A DNA stretch of 64,000 bases from Prorocentrum cordatum (GCA_963575745.1 CAUYUJ010000159.1:333001-397000), one strand, 5' to 3'. Shown: positions 1 through 10,805, counted from the first letter of the stretch. The notes: a model not told the origin generated them from the letters alone. Translations and numbers: made by a program.

Positions 1-835
1 AAACTTGCGCACTGTGCCCCCTACACTCTGATATGATACTGGTTGCAACACCGGTGCGGGCGGGCTCCTGTTCACGACGGGGATCCTGGCACGCTCATGG
101 GACGCCCGTCCGTCGAGGTTGTGATCCCCCTCAGCGACGAGGAATAGCTCGAGGGACCTGCGAGGAGAGGAGCTGAGCCCATCATGAGATCTAGCGGACA
201 TCCTGAAGATCACCTGGGCCTGAAGCTTCCCCCACGCACAGGTGCGACCCTGGGCAGGAGGGACCTTTGGTGCGCGGCTTCTGGGGGCCGCGGGGGTCTC
301 AAATCCTAGCGCGCAGGCCAATGCTGGGGGGAACCCTTTGGGCCCGCCGCAAAGGTCACTCCGGCGAAGGGTCACTCTTGCGTGCAGCCGAGAGCTGCGG
401 GGAGGCTCCCCAAACGAGGCCCTGGCCTCCCAAGACCCCGAGACAAAAGGATGTACACAAGGAGCTGAAAAAGTGCTGGAAGAGTGGCGGCCTCTGGGCC
501 TGAGGACCTGGTCGCCCATCGATCTCCTGTCCAAGGGTACGACGCTTTCGTGGCCGCGGTGGCCTTACTCCTGGATCATCAGCGACAGTCGTACCCCGCT
601 GCAGCGTGTGCCACATGTCCTCCCCCATCCGCCTCCCTTATGCCCCAGGGGTCCAGATCCTCTTCGACTAAGTTACCCTCTCGGGATCAATGTCTTACCC
701 GACATCCGACCTTGCGAACAGACAGGGGCTCGACGAATGGACAGGAATGGGAGAAGGAGTAGGGTGTCAGATTTGGCGCGAGCGCACCTGGCTTGCTCTC
801 CCATCTCTCTGCCTCCCTCCCTCTACCTCGCATGA
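1..835. other. No supported gene
   Basis: Mixed GC-rich sequence. Overlapping open frames exist on both strands, including a 197-codon one at 242-835, but none shows a recognisable domain or consistent protein-like composition, and I see no repeat structure. It is left unassigned. Confidence 0.5.
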
Positions 836-1215
836 GAGGCAAAGTTAGGGGGGGCCGTCTCGGGGGGGAAACATCGATCTGGAATCGGTGAAACGTCGCC
901 ACTAGATCGGCGATGCGCCTCCGGTAGGAAAATCGCGCGCTCCTGGGCGGGTTGGGACTCTCGGGTCTTCGTCGGCGATGAATGGGTGACCACGGTCCGA
1001 TGCGCCCTTTCCTTGAGTCTATCCCTCCCTGACGTTGCCCCCTGGATTGCGAGCCTCTGCTCCCCAACGGCCGTTCGGGACGTTTGGGGCACCCCTGGAA
1101 CGCTGTCGGTGAGGCGCAGCCGCTGGATAGCATCCCGAGGCAAAAAGAACGCCGGGAACCGACCAAAACGACAGAAAACCACGAACCTCGACGCCTGTCC
1201 CCCAGAGCATCGCCC
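836..1215 (-). repeat. Dispersed repeat, copy 1 (pairs with 17250-17600)
   Basis: This stretch aligns by eye with 17250-17450, for example around GGGACGTTTGGGGCACCC here and GGGACGCTTCGGGCACCC there. Read on the minus strand both copies give the peptide pattern CASPxAxxGCPKRPxRPL. Both regions also carry GCGCTCCTGGGCGGG and the GCGATGCATCGCC-like motif found in the MITE next door. The shared peptide suggests decayed coding sequence inside the repeat, but the frame is not open throughout. The function is unknown. Confidence 0.55.
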
Positions 1216-1265
1216 CTAAGGACCCCCCCCCTTGAGCCTATCCCCTTCTAGAGCTGCCCCTGATC

Positions 1266-1457
1266 TAGAGGCCTCCTAGATGGGGTTGGCGTAGATGGGG
1301 GGTCGGAGGATCGCGCCGCATCGCAGATACATCGGCGATGCATCGGCCACGTCGACGCGAAGCAAATCGGGCTGCACATCGAGCCGCATCGGCGATGCAT
1401 CGGCGATACGGCGCGATCCTCCGACCCCATCTACTCCGACCCCATCTAGGAGGCCTA
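1266..1457. mobile_element. MITE-like inverted-repeat element, copy 1
   Basis: About 192 bp bounded by long imperfect terminal inverted repeats of roughly 50 bp. The left end reads TAGAGGCCTCCTAGATGGGG and the right end is its near-complement, ending CCATCTAGGAGGCCTA. Both arms contain TCGGAGGATCGCGCC. The middle is a short minisatellite of CGATGCATCGG. The 7 bases outside the ends, CCTGATC and GATGATC, share TGATC, consistent with a decayed 7 bp target duplication. It has no coding capacity, so any movement would need a transposase supplied elsewhere. The second copy is at 19917-20132. Confidence 0.8.
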
Positions 1458-1616
1458 GATGATCGCAGTCCCATCCCCTCCCCCCTCCCCGGCTGGCGCG
1501 TGCCAGCCACGGCGCGCCTCGAGAGCGCCCGTCCGGGCCAGACATGAGGGAGAACTTGGAGACGACGCCTCGGAGACCCGGGCGCCGCCGCCGCCGCCGT
1601 CGAGAGGAAAGCTGAT

Positions 1617-1653
1617 GAAGAGAGAGAGAGAGAGAGAGAGAGAAACAAAAAAA

Positions 1654-1684
<31 letters not shown>
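1617..1684. repeat. (GA)n microsatellite
   Basis: A nearly pure AGAGAG tract interrupted by CAAAAAA and single bases. Confidence 0.9.
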
Positions 1685-2264
1685 AGCTGTTTCGTCGGCG
1701 GCGAAGCAGAATGGCTGCACCAGCGATAAAGCTGAACGCGGGCAGCGAGAAGCGAATTGGCCAGCGCGCAGGAGCAGGGAAAAGACGGACAGGGCGGCCG
1801 CGGAGGAGAGAGAAAGAAACAAACCAACCGAGAAAAACGAGAAAGGGATCCACCACGGTGCCTGCGCGTAGTGGGCGTGTCAAAATGATCTTTCGATACC
1901 TGGTAATGGTTTCTCGAATTTTCGTGGGCCGCCCCCGCCCCCCCTCGACGCACGCCCCGCTTGACAGCCGCCCCCCTGGACTTGCTATCTGGCGGCCAGG
2001 ATGGCCTCCGAGACGGGTTCCAAGACAGCCAGGATGACACGAAGACCGCCCCCGATGGCCGAAGAAGGCTCATGTGGCCCCCAAGACGGCTGTAAGTCAA
2101 CAGCCTCCAAGACGGCCCAACAGGGTTCCGAGAGACCCTCCAGGAGAGCCCGCTGTGGCAAAAATTACAGTACCGAACTTCCACACATAATGACGTGAAA
2201 GGCTTCGTGGGACCAATGGGACTCATACTACAAAGACGGACGAAAGGCCCACGGGAGGGGAGAC
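1685..2264. other. No gene seen; loose CCAAGACGGCC repeats
   Basis: No convincing coding sequence. Between about 1985 and 2160 the motif CCAAGACGGCC/TCCGAGA recurs irregularly, resembling the CCAAGAGGCCCC family at 29750-30590. Confidence 0.4.
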
Positions 2265-2527
2265 GCCGACGACGGTGGTGACGATCATGACGATGGTGGT
2301 ACTGGTGATGATGGTGACGACGACGACGATAACGATGACTGTGATGACGATGATGATGATGATGATGATGATGGTGATAAGGGGAAATGATGGGGAAAAC
2401 GATGAGGGTGATGATGCTGATGATGATGCTGATGATGCTGATGATGGGGATGATGATGGTGATGATGATGGTGATGATGGCGACGCTGCCGATGATGAAG
2501 GTGATCATGGTGGTGATGGGGATGGGA

Positions 2528-2582
<55 letters not shown>

Positions 2583-2925
2583 CGGTGGTGATTGATGATG
2601 ACAGTGCTGCTGACAATGCTGATGGTGGTGATGAGGATGATGATGAAAACGGATAGGATGATGATGATGCTGATGATGATGATGATGATAGTGACTGCGG
2701 TGATGATGATGATGATGATGATGATGGTGCTGATGGTTGTGACAATGATGGTTATACCGATAATGGTGATGATGGTGATGATGATGGTGCGCATTGTGGT
2801 GGTGGTGATGATGAGTATGATGGTGGTGAGGATGATGATGACAATCAATATTGGGAAGATGATGACAAATATAAATGAGCATGATAATGATGATGCTGAT
2901 GATGTTGATGCTGATGATGACCCCC
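2265..2925. repeat. Long (GAT)n microsatellite
   Basis: About 660 bp dominated by GATGATGAT with scattered GGT, GCT and GAC variants. The purest block is around 2528-2580. Open frames here are repeats of D, M or H and are not genes. Confidence 0.95.
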
Positions 2926-3289
2926 GCGGCTGAAAAAGGGACAGGCGCGCCTAGCTCGTACTATGATGATGCTGATGATGATGATGCTGATGTTGACGGC
3001 GGGCGGCTGCGATGGTGTAGGCGATGCGTGCTTTCACGCGCGTGGGTCAGTAACGGAAAGCTGCGTGACCTGAACCAATTAGCGTCAATGACCCCATCCG
3101 AAATTCGATCGTGACATGGCGGTCCAGTGCCATCCTCGTTCTGGCGATGAGATGCGACCACCGTTGCGGACAGCGTCCGGGCCTAGAGCAGACCAGGTGG
3201 GTGAGGCCATGGCCTCTAGGATCTGAAGTGTTTAGATACATGCAATGCAAGAAATATGAAAAGTTAGGAGGAGAGGGGGAGGAGAAAGA

Positions 3290-4330
3290 AAATCAAGTCC
3301 TTGGCGTCGGTGTCGGCGCGGGTTGGGCGAGACGTCCCGACGTTCGCTGAGATTTCACGTCGTTGGTCTGAATCTCGGGTGCTGGTCGACGTTCGGTCGG
3401 TGAAGTGGTGCTCGAGCGCTGTCCATGCTTCGGTGTCTTGGGCTGTTTGCGTCCATGTGATGTCGTTCGGTTGTCCTTTCGACTGGGCTTGCGTGGGCGG
3501 TCGGTGGAGGTCTGGTCTGCGTTGAAGTAGGTAAGTGGTGACTTCGTCGTCGCAACGCTTGATTTGGCCACCGTGCTGCCTGTCCCCGCTGGCGCGGGTT
3601 GAGGACTGGGTGCCGGCGCAGCACTCGCCATGTCCACCTCGTCCGGTCGTGGTTTGCGACTCGCGAAGCCATGCGCCATACTTTCCGTTTCTGCAGCGTC
3701 TCCCAGTTGTCAATTTCGTCTGCGGGGGTGATGTATTCGCCGTCTTCGCTGTGCTTGGCAGGCGTGTCAGGCGCATCACAGTGTGATGGGTTGCTGTCTG
3801 CGTCGTCGGCAGTGCTGTTGGTGCGGTTTTCGTGGTGTTGTGCTTCGTTGTTCGCGCCGTCGAGATTAGGTCCCTGGCCGCTGTGAGGGCCGGCTTCTTT
3901 CGTTGTGCGTCTCCGTGGCGTTCTGATGATTCTGCGAAGCATGCGCCGTTGTGTCCGTCGTAGATTCTGCCGTAGAGGCTCCGTGAGGGTCCACGTCTCT
4001 GCTCCGTATAACGCTGTTGGTGCTAAAAGGCTATGAAAAAGTCGGAGTCGGCGAGCCAGTGGGTAGTGGTTGCTGGTCAGCTCCTGCTTGCGAGGCGTGA
4101 GTGATGCCCATGCAGCTCGCGTGCAGTAGTGAATTTCCGTTTCCATCGGTTCGTGCAAGTATTTGATACTGGCTTCGTATGGAACGATTTCTATATCCAT
4201 GTCTTGGAAACGTGCTGTGCGTGAGATCGCCGTTCTGGTCCTTCTGGTCCGGTTGCTCAGTATTTTGGTTTTGCTTGCGTGTAGTTCGAGCCCGCGTAGC
4301 CTTGTCGCGCGCGCAATGTCGTCAAGCATC
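3290..4330 (-). pseudogene. LINE A C-terminal domain (frameshifted)
   Basis: Follows the reverse transcriptase on the minus strand. Readable blocks are KTKILSNRTRR, then ETEIHYCTRAAWASLTPRKQ, LYGAETWTLT and the basic block RRTQRRMLRRII, all typical of the thumb and post-RT part of CR1/RTE-like LINEs. Further on come WRMASRVANHDRTRWTWRVL and, after a frame change, AQDTEAWTALEHHFTDRT, the usual end of this protein family. At least one frameshift lies near 3500-3700, so the product cannot be made as one chain. Confidence 0.85.
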
Positions 4331-5110
4331 GCTGTCAGGCGCGGGAGATTGGCTGGTCAGGAGCACGTCGTCGGCGAAGCGTAGGTTGGTCAGCGCGGCG
4401 GTGCTCGCGAATCCCAATTCAACTCCCTTCCTTTTTGCTGCCATTCGGAGACCAGCGGTCCAAGGATGTATTGTAGAAGAGCGTTGAAGAGTAGGGAGCT
4501 GTGTGGGCATCCGTGCTTCGTGCCCCGCAGGAGGCTACAGAGTCCGCTGCTGACGTCTGTCCTCACCGTGGCAGTCTGTCCCTCATAGAGCTCTTGGAGT
4601 CGTGCAACGCATCCAGGTTGGACCCCTTGTGCCTTCAGTGCTGCCCATATGCTCTTGTGTCCAACTGAATCGAAAGCTTGTTTGAAGTCAAGTGCTGCGA
4701 CCCATAGGTTTTGGCCCCATTCGTTTGCTCGCTCGCGCAATAAATGGAAGGTAAGGATGTGGTCACTGGTCGAGTGGCTTGGTCTGAAGCCCGCCTGGTC
4801 GGCACTCTGGTACGAGTCAAGCGCCGGCTGTAACCTGTTGCACAGTAGTCGGCCGAGGAGCTTGCACAACAATGGTATCGTGCAAATGGGGCGGTAGTTT
4901 TGTGGAAGCGCGAGATCTCCACTTTTTGGTATGATTAATGACTGTGCTCTTCCAGTTGGCCGGCGGCGGGGCTTCGCGCTGCGGGATCGCGTTGTAGAGG
5001 TGGAGAAGTGCACCTCTGAAATCCTCTGCGCCTTCTTTAAGCATCTCTGCGCGGGGGCCTTTCGTGTCTGGGGCTTTATCAAGCCGGAGACCTTTGATCG
5101 CCTGGTTGAG
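4320..5110 (-). pseudogene. LINE A reverse transcriptase (frameshifted)
   Basis: RNA-dependent DNA polymerase core. From its N-terminus: FTPKGLNQAIKGLRLDKAPD (upstream frame, about 5100), then PQNYRPICTIPLLCKLLGRL, QAGFRPSHSTSDHI, motif A LDFKQAFDSVGH, GTKHGCPHSSLLFNALL, and finally the catalytic motif RFADDVLL (FADD encoded at 4367-4378 on the plus strand). The two catalytic aspartates of the FADD box and the aspartate of motif A survive, but the pieces lie in three frames, with shifts near 5000 and 4450. Inactive as it stands; the assignment to a LINE RT is firm. Confidence 0.92.
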
Positions 5111-5149
5111 CCCTTTCGGTGTGAAGGGTGGGAATCGGTGGGTCTGCTG

Positions 5150-6065
5150 GTCGCTGGTCGGTCGTAGGTCTGCCGGTCTGTTGGCCAACGGTCGGGGGTC
5201 GGTCTGCTGGTCTGCTGGTCGGTCGGTCGGTCTGGCGTGCGGTTTGCTCTGCTGGTCGGTGGTCGGTGGGGTCGTCGTTTGGTCGTTGTGCGAGTCGGTG
5301 GGTCTGCTGGTCTGTCGGAGGTAGTCGGTTTGCTGGTCTGCTAGTCGGCGGTCGGTCTGCTGATCTACTGGTTCCTCGGCCGGCACGGCGTTCGGCCTGT
5401 TGGTTTGCTGGTCTGCTGGTCGGTCTGCTGGCCGATGTGCTGGCCAGTGGTCGGCGGGGTCGTCGTTCGGTCGTTTTGGGGGTCGGTGGGTCTGCTGGTC
5501 GGTCGGTGGTAATCGGTCTGCTGGTCTGCTAGTCGGCGATCGGTGGTCGGTCTGCTGGTCTGCTGGTTGGTCAGGCGGTGCGGCGTTCGGTCTGTTGGCT
5601 TGCCGGTCTGCTGGTCGGTCTGCTGGCCGATCAACTGGTCGGTGGACGGTGGGGTCGTCGTTTGGTCGTTGTGGGAGTCGGTGGGTCTGCTGGTCGGTCG
5701 GTGGTAGTCGGTTTGCTGGTCTGCTAGTCGGCGGTCGGTGGTCGGTCTGCTGGTTGCTCGGCCGGCGCGGCGTTCGGCCTGTTGGTTTGCCGGTCTGCTG
5801 GTCGGTCTGCTGGTCGGTCAGCCGGTCGGTGGTCGGTGGGGTCGTCGTGTGGTCGTTGTGGGAGTCGGCGGGTCTGCTTGTCGATCGGTGGCGGTCGGTC
5901 TGCTGGTCTGTTACTCGGCGGTCGGTTGTTCGGGCGCTGGGCTACTGGTTGGTCGGCTGGTGCGGCGTTCGGTCTGTTAGGATGCGGGTCTGCTGGTCGG
6001 TCTGCTGGTTGGTCTGCTGGTCGACGGTCGGTGCGGTCGTCGCTTGGTGGTTCCGACTGCGCCGC
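5150..6065. repeat. ~190 bp tandem repeat inside LINE A
   Basis: Five copies of a unit of 187-195 bp, marked by GTCGTCG at 5271, 5459, 5654, 5841 and 6036. Each unit is built from a 12 bp sub-repeat GGTCTGCTGGTC/GGTCGGT. On the minus strand it reads as RPADRPTDQQTD-like peptide. It sits between the linker and reverse transcriptase of LINE A, so it grew within the element or after insertion. Confidence 0.9.
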
Positions 6066-6092
6066 CTCTGCTGTCGAGGTGTACAATTGCTC

Positions 6093-6509
6093 CTAGAACT
6101 CCGCGAATACGCTCGTGATTTCTTGTCGCGTCGTGCATTTGTTGCCCTCTTTGTCCGTCATGTGGGTGATGAGAGTTAGTTGTCTTCGTGTTTTGATACG
6201 CTGGGTGTTCTTTAAATCTCTGAACTGCTCAAGTACGTTTGCAAAATGGGCCCGTCGTCTCGTCCTCTTCTGTGCACGGATCTCTTGCTGTGTACGTTTA
6301 CTCACCTGCTTGCGGGCGTGGTGGTCGTCGTTTGGCGTCTGCTGCCGCTCAGTGAGTAGGTTGCGTAGTCGTGCTGGTCCTCTGTCGGGTTGTTGGTTTA
6401 CTTGCGCACTGGCCGGGGTTGCACCGCGTCTGTCGCACCAAGATGAGTTTCCTGCGGCACTGCTGGCCGCAGCGGCGTCGACGATAATTCGCTGGATGTG
6501 TTCGCACAA
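6093..6509 (-). pseudogene. LINE A linker domain
   Basis: A 138-codon minus-strand frame containing IQRIIVDAAAASSAAGNSSW, KRTQQEIRAQKRTRRRAHFA and ITHMTDKEGNKCTTRQEIT. In LINEs this region joins the endonuclease to the reverse transcriptase. It has the right position and direction, and ends at the tandem repeat instead of continuing into the RT. Assignment is from my memory of related dinoflagellate LINE proteins plus its context. Confidence 0.75.
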
Positions 6510-6611
6510 TCACCCGGGTCGGAAGGCAAATTGTGCGGGCGTAAATGGGGCTTTTGGTGGTCATGGTAAAACTTGCGTGTTGGTGATAGCGCCGGTCGTT
6601 CGTCGTCGTTG

Positions 6612-7581
6612 CTATCGCCATTGCTGTCGTCGTTCGTCGTCACATCGCGGTCGTCCGCTTACCCTTGCGGTCGGTATCCGCAAATCGACGATAACAGCCT
6701 TGTGGTCGGAGCCGAGGTCGGTCCTGTTGTTGGCCTCTGCTTTGGTGCAGTGCTGGAACATCGTGCTGTTCAGTAGTACGTAGTCGAGCTGCTTGTGATT
6801 GTTGCCACTGCTATAAGTGATTTGCTTTTGCACTGGCTTGAAAAAACACGTATCTGCAATAACAAGTCCTTCCTGGGCGGCCCAATGACGTAGCCAAATA
6901 CCCCTCGAGCTTGTTCCCCGAATCCATGGCGGCCAACATGTCTGGAAGTGGTGATGTCGAAAATGTCGGCGTCGTCGTCTGCGTCCTCGGAGGTCATGGA
7001 AACCCCACCTGTGCCTTAAAATGCCCTGCGAGTATCAAGTGATGTCGTGTCTTGGTGCTCTCTCTCTCTCTCTCTCTTCCTCTCTCTGTCAAGCTCGTGG
7101 ATCATGTCGTACATGCGCTGCGCGTGTGGGTCACTGTATCTCGAATGAGGAAAATACGCAGCCACGAGTTGTAGTTTTAGTCTCCCTTTCTTCAGCGATG
7201 CCGAGGCGAGTCTGGGCGAAAGCGCTTGGAACCTCTTGATGTGTGTTTTACCCAACGTCAGTGTATGATTCAAGCAACTCCATGGCATACTTGGTCATTG
7301 CCGGATCCGGCGAAGGCGTGCCCTTCCGAGGTTGTCCAGGACTCTTCGGCCGTTGTTCTCCACGTTTCGTTGATAACGGCGAAACCCCAGTGATCGGACT
7401 CGAGCTCACTGATTATCTCGCTGACGCGGCCGTCTGTTGAAAAAGACAGGGCGTTTTTGTGAATGATTGTCGTATGTATGTGGTTGGTCTGCCCTGGTTG
7501 GAAGGGTGGGAAGGGCAAGAAAACGTGTAAATAGTGTGGCATTCCAATACCTTCCTCGCTCTGGATGGGTGGGAAGGGCAC
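6612..7581 (-). pseudogene. LINE A AP-type endonuclease (broken)
   Basis: The domain that nicks the target DNA. In order on the minus strand: STDGRVSEIISELESDHWGF then VINETWRT (the catalytic glutamate block), after a frameshift LKLQLVAAYFPHSRYSDP, then RHGFGEQARGVFGYVI, and last QLDYVLLNS with LGSDHKAVIVDLRI (the closing SDH catalytic motif). The chain is spread over four open frames and interrupted by a (GA)n expansion around 7060-7085. The key residues N/E and SDH are readable, but the gene is not functional. Confidence 0.88.
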
Positions 7582-8672
7582 AAAACCGTGAACTACTATG
7601 CTTCTCTCCCATTTTCCACTAGACCTCTGTGATGATGCAGGAAAAGCCGATTCGCCTGCGATGAGAATGCCGAGGCCCGGCCCGCGTGCTTCGCGGCGGC
7701 CGGTAGCTGGATTCGTCCACTACTACGGTATCCCGATACCCTCCTCGCTCTGGCGGGGCCTCCCTGGCGGGGTGGGAGGGACACAAAACCGTGTAAATAG
7801 TATAGTATCCCGCTACCCTCCTCGCTCTGGCGGGGCCCGCCTGGATGAGTGGGAGAGGCGGGAAGCCGTGTAAAGAGAGTGGTACCCCGATGCCCTCCCC
7901 TCTCCAGCGGGGCCTCGTTGGAGGGGTGGGAAAGGCACGAAACCGTGAAAATAGTACGGTATCCCACTGCCCTCCTCGCTCTGGCGGGGCCTCCGTGGAG
8001 TGGGGGGAGGGGCAAGAAACCGTGTAAAAATATGATTTCCCGGTACTCTTCTCGCATTGGCGGGACCTCCCTGGAAGGGTGGGAGGGGCGCCAACCGTGT
8101 AAATAGTGGGGTATCCCAATGCCCTCCTCGCTCCGGCGGGGCCTCTGGACGGGTGGAATGGGCGCGAAACCGTATAAATAGGTGTGTATCCCGATACCCT
8201 CCTCGCACTGGCGGGGCCAAGCTGGAGGGGTGGGAGGGGCACGACGCCGTGTAAATAATGTGGTAACTATCCCACTGCCCTCCTCGCTTTTGCGGGGCGT
8301 CCCTTGAGAGGTAGGAGGGGCGCGAAACCGTGCAAATAGTGTGGTCTCCCGATACTCTTCTCGCATTGGCGGGACCTCCCTGGAAGGTGGGAGGGGCGCC
8401 AACCGTGTAAATAGTATGGTCTCCCAATGCCCTCCTCGCTCTGGCGGGGCCTCCCTGGATAGGTGGGAAGGGCGCGAAACCGTATAAATAGTATGGTATC
8501 TGGCGGGGGCTCCCTGGGTGGGTGGGAAGGGCACGAAACCGTGTAAACAATATGGTATCCCGATACCCTCCTCGCTCCGGCGGGGCCTCCCTGGAGGGGT
8601 GGAAGGCGCGCGAAACCCTGCAAATATAATGGTATCCCTGTACCCTCCTCGCTCTGGCGGGGCCTCCGTGTA
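7495..8672. repeat. ~76 bp minisatellite array
   Basis: About 14 units with the landmark CCCTCCTCGCTCTGGCGGGG at 7741, 7818, 7894, 7972, 8048, 8124, 8198, 8280, 8357, 8432, 8568 and 8645, spaced mostly 74-82 bp. One unit near 8490 lacks the landmark. A non-repeat insertion lies at about 7620-7735. Each unit also holds AAACCGTGTAAATAGTATGG. A long minus-strand open frame (to 9869) crosses the array, but it is repeat-derived and I do not call it a gene. Confidence 0.92.
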
Positions 8673-8675
8673 CAC

Positions 8676-8875
8676 CCTCCTGGTATGGTAAGTGAGGTAT
8701 GGTATGGTATGGTATGATATGGGAAGGGATGGTATGGTAGCTTTAGTATGGTGCGGTATGGCGTGGTATGGTAGAGACGATGTGGCAAGGTCGGTATGAC
8801 AGGTATGGTAAGGTAAGGTATGGCGTATGGCGGGTATGGTATGGTATGGTATGGTACGTATTGGTATGGTGGGTT
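8676..8875. repeat. (GGTAT)n pentanucleotide repeat
   Basis: GGTATGGTATGGTATG with substitutions, immediately after the 76 bp array. Confidence 0.92.
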
Positions 8876-9712
8876 TTGCAGAGCTGGGAAGAGGGAGAAT
8901 GAGAGGGTGTTCTAGAAAAAACGAGAAGCCCCCCACACAGGATACGGGGAGCAATACATGTTCCTTATACTTTTGACTGGGCTTGAAAGTATCGCATGTT
9001 TGGGTTTGCGGCCGCCGCAGATGGCGATGTTTCTCAGATTGCTCCAACCAGTCCCCCCAAAAAAACAAAGAGGGCCCAAGGGGCCCTTTATCGCTTTCCA
9101 GCTCGAGGGGTCCAGATCCGAGCGGAGCATTGACCGCAACTGTTCGGGCAGTCTGCCCCCTCACATCTAGGTGGGGATGGGTGCCGTCTCCTTCGGGGGT
9201 GTCGGAGCGCCCATCCCCACCTGGAGGGGAAACGGACGCGCTGCGAAATCTGAGAGCTCCGCCAACGGTAGATGCCAGAGGAGAGCCAACCCACGAAAAC
9301 GACGCAATCAGATGCGAGAGATGCGGCCCACGCGCAGCCCACAACTGCACTGGCCCTCGTGAGCGCACTCCCGAGACACGGAGCCCACCGAACAAGCGGC
9401 TGGCCCTCGGGCGCGGGGCGGGCGGGAACCGGAGCCCTTGCTCCTGCTCGCGCGGCCACATTTTCCCACAGCCTCTCCCTCCTCTCGGTCGCCTGGGGAT
9501 CTGGATGCTGAGCCGCATCCCCGACTCAAGAAAATCCGAGGTGGCGGGACCTCGAGGCGGTTCACGAGCCTGAGTGGGAGAAGCGAGGGAGGGAGGCCGA
9601 CGAGCGGGGGGAGGACTAGATGGGGGGCAAAATCTTGTGCCATCATGGCTCATGGACGGGCAGTTTGCTGAAGGCAAGGCGGGAAATGATGTGCGTTCTC
9701 TGGAATGTTCGT
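8876..9712. other. No gene seen; contains one hairpin
   Basis: No supported coding sequence. An inverted repeat of 16 bp with one mismatch (AGGTGGGGATGGGTGC at 9169-9184 and its partner at 9207-9222) could fold into a hairpin. Confidence 0.45.
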
Positions 9713-10009
9713 CTATAAACTGACTGATCGCCACCTCGGCTCGAGAGGGCTTCTGGGGGCGGGCCCGCGGAGGCGCGCGACTCCCCCCGCCACCGCGAAG
9801 GTCTTCGTGCGCGCCTCCTCGACACCTGCGTAGCGGTCGGCCTTGTGGAAGTGCAACGTGATCGTCCAAGGCTTCTGTGTCTTGACACGGAGGTGGCCGA
9901 CTAGCTCCGGGATCTCCTGCACCGAGGCATTCGTGGCGTAAGCGTTGAGGAACTCTGCCATCTCAGTGACCAGCTCCCTCACTGACTCCCTGCCCTCCGC
10001 CAGCGTCAT
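9713..10009 (-). CDS. Possible exon or small protein, unknown
   Basis: A 98-codon minus-strand frame beginning MTLAEGRESVRELVTEMAEF and continuing HLRVKTQKPWTITLHFHKAD. Its mixed hydrophobic/charged make-up looks like a real folded protein, unlike the arginine- and proline-rich frames around it. Just upstream, in another frame, KLVFASSKEILDKASMAHTK also looks protein-like, so this may be a decayed or spliced gene whose pieces lie at 9713-10200. The last third (after the FAVAGG residues) becomes low-complexity, suggesting an intron or loss of frame there. I do not recognise the family. Confidence 0.35.
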   Translation of the reverse strand: MTLAEGRESVRELVTEMAEFLNAYATNASVQEIPELVGHLRVKTQKPWTITLHFHKADRYAGVEEARTKTFAVAGGVARLRGPAPRSPLEPRWRSVSL

Positions 10010-10354
10010 CGAGGCCCCCCAGCCGAACGCTCCGTAGCTTTGTGTTCGCTGCCCTTGTCTTCAGTTGCTTGCTCTCGTCGTCACATTTTGCCTGCTGACA
10101 GCCCAGCCGCAGTGTTCCATGGTCCGGCCCCCATCTGGTGCTTGGTGTGCGCCATGCTCGCCTTGTCCAAGATTTCCTTGCTGCTCGCGAACACCAGCTT
10201 GAACTGGGAACATCAAGTCCTTTGCGCGCCCCCCTTTCCGTTTTTGCCCAACCCTCCTGCGTTGGGCTTGGCTTTGAATAGAGCACTGTGGTCCCGACTC
10301 CTCTCCTGTCCTCCCCCTCCTCACGCTCTCGCCTCCTCTTCCTGTCCTCTTGTG

Positions 10355-10805
10355 CTGCTCCCTGGGTGACTGCGAACTGCGCAACTGTCGCCACTTTCGT
10401 GGACACCTGGGAAGCCAGAGTAACTCAGTCCAGACGGGACCTCGTAGCTCCCTGGGTGGTTGCGAACTGCGCAACCGTCGCCACTTTCGTGGGCTCCTGG
10501 GAGGCAATGCGGAGTAGCGGAGTACGTGGACCCAGACAGGACCTCACAGCTCCCTGGGTGGTTGCGAACTGCGCAACCGTCGCCACTTTTGTGGGCGGAC
10601 GCAGACGGGACCTCGAAGCTCCCCCGCGGACTGCGAACTGCGCAACTGTCGCCATTTTCGCGTGCTCCTGGGAGGTCCACGCGCACCCAGCCGAGACCTC
10701 GCGGCTCCCTGTGTGGTTGCGAACTGCGCAACCGTCGCCACTTCCGTAGGCTCCTGGGAGTTTCAGCAGGGTGGGAGCTCACGCAGATCCCGGCGAGATC
10801 TCACG
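10355..10805. repeat. Minisatellite, irregular 69-102 bp unit
   Basis: Five units sharing GCGAACTGCGCAACCGTCGCC, at about 10371, 10461, 10563, 10632 and 10718. A lone inverted copy of the core (TTGCGCAGTTGCC) lies at about 11430. Confidence 0.85.

Larger units (their letters stand above)
3285..7581 (-). mobile_element. Decayed LINE (non-LTR retrotransposon) A
   Basis: Minus-strand fragments in the order expected of a LINE: AP endonuclease (about 7581-6612), a linker (6509-6093), reverse transcriptase (about 5110-4320) and a C-terminal domain (4320-3290). Frames change repeatedly, with stops, so it is a dead copy. A (GA)n tract (7060-7085 on the plus strand) has grown inside the endonuclease, and a ~190 bp tandem array (5150-6065) separates linker from reverse transcriptase. 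No spliced-leader relic is visible at its 5' end. The RT and tail resemble the CR1/jockey/RTE-like LINEs common in dinoflagellates; the exact clade is not assigned. Confidence 0.9.

Noticed and set aside
1220-1245. Spliced leader on the minus strand (CTTGAGCC)
   Set aside because: Only the GGCTCAAG end matches; the CCGTAGCCATTTT part is absent.
2265-2925. Acidic D-rich, M-rich or H-rich proteins
   Set aside because: Pure consequence of the GAT microsatellite in different frames and strands.
7741-8672. CRISPR array
   Set aside because: Repeats are ~76 bp with no unique spacers, and the genome is eukaryotic. The 73 and 88 bp arrays fail for the same reason.
7596-9869. A 757-codon minus-strand frame
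   Set aside because: Mostly the 76 bp minisatellite. Repeat units stay open by composition; no domain.
10650-10665. CGCCATTTTCGCG as a leader fragment
   Set aside because: Belongs to the minisatellite unit; the rest of the leader is missing.
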